From Lingula anatina (lineage: Eukaryota; Brachiopoda; Lingulata; Lingulida; Lingulidae): DNA of 64,000 nt. Made by a program: the position numbers and the translations under genes. The notes under the pieces are model-generated. The model worked only from the letters and a program-made list of their open reading frames with translations, had not been told where the DNA came from and did not search any database. The stretch is from contig NW_019776117.1 in assembly GCF_001039355.2 (NCBI RefSeq), positions 36,039-100,038 on the forward strand. Reading direction: 5' to 3'. Of the stretch, positions 63,705 through 64,000 are shown piece by piece. Numbering within the stretch: position 1 is the stretch's first letter; each line of letters opens with the position of its first letter.

Positions 63705-64000
63705 AAGTACCATTTGCATTATCTGCAAAATAGTGGTCGCAAAACCAATTCAAACCGTTTTTGCGCAATTAAGTGTTTTATTCTCTCTTTTCTGCACCAA
63801 GTCTTTATTTTTCACATTATAGAATAGGGTTTTTGCCTATAAATGATGCCTTTTGTTCGGAAAGCATTGATGTATTATTTGCATTATCTGTAAAATAGTG
63901 GTCGCAAAACCAATTCAAACCGTTTTTGCGCAATTAAGTGTTTTTGTATTTATCTTTCTTTTCTGCACCTAATTGCTATTTTTCACATGATAGAAAAGGG
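63705..64000 (+). repeat. ~170-bp satellite array running off the window
   Basis: Nearly two units of the satellite described at 18.36 kb, upstream of copy E. The array continues beyond the window. Confidence 0.85.

Overview
This is a eukaryotic, intron-rich, AT-rich window, most likely from an invertebrate animal. A lophotrochozoan such as a mollusc is my tentative guess, from gene content and repeat style only. Genes have short exons with GT/AG borders. The space between them is filled with simple repeats, foldback/MITE-like elements, a ~170-bp satellite and Tc1-like fragments. I saw no rRNA, tRNA, CRISPR array or bacterial signal. Single N characters (4081, 27046, 29223, 39128) point to a draft assembly; two sit exactly at duplication junctions.

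Region by region. (1) 0.6-10.6 kb, minus: a tubulin tyrosine ligase-like (TTLL4-type polyglutamylase) gene that I could assemble over 17 exons with matching phases. One short exon or junction is unresolved at 3.3-4.2 kb. (2) 23.4-24.4 kb, minus: the 3' part of a secreted Kazal-type protease inhibitor gene built from duplicated exons. (3) 25.35-28.94 kb, minus: a partial, frameshifted second copy of the TTLL N-terminal exons, itself partly duplicated. (4) 13-64 kb: an amplified region carrying five apparently intact copies (A 16.0-17.6 minus, B 33.7-35.4 plus, C 42.9-45.9 minus, D 51.3-52.8 minus, E 60.9-63.0 minus) of a small secreted cysteine-rich protein of about 124-133 residues. Its core motif YCGYxSCNIFGCACGGGC closely matches the Diedel family, known from insect immune cytokines and from homologues carried by insect viruses.

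Each Diedel-like unit is more than a coding gene. In gene order it has a distal promoter-plus-untranslated-exon copy, a stretch of ~170-bp satellite and Tc1-like debris, a proximal promoter-plus-untranslated-exon copy, an intron, four coding exons (phases 0, 2, 2) and a conserved 3' flank. The proximal promoters of A, B, D and E keep a TATA-like box and an initiator-like TCAGTT. Four of the five distal copies have lost the TATA box in the same way. Copy C has lost its proximal untranslated exon and may depend on the distal one. Insertions in individual units (61.49-62.05, 54.47-56.56, 42.34-42.82, 15.46-15.96 kb) and a 2.6-kb tandem duplication (35.26-37.86 / 39.13-41.77 kb) show continuing turnover.

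The most interesting system is therefore a tandemly amplified Diedel-like cytokine/peptide cluster with paired promoters in a probably non-insect animal. The family assignment rests on motif recognition from memory and needs a profile search.
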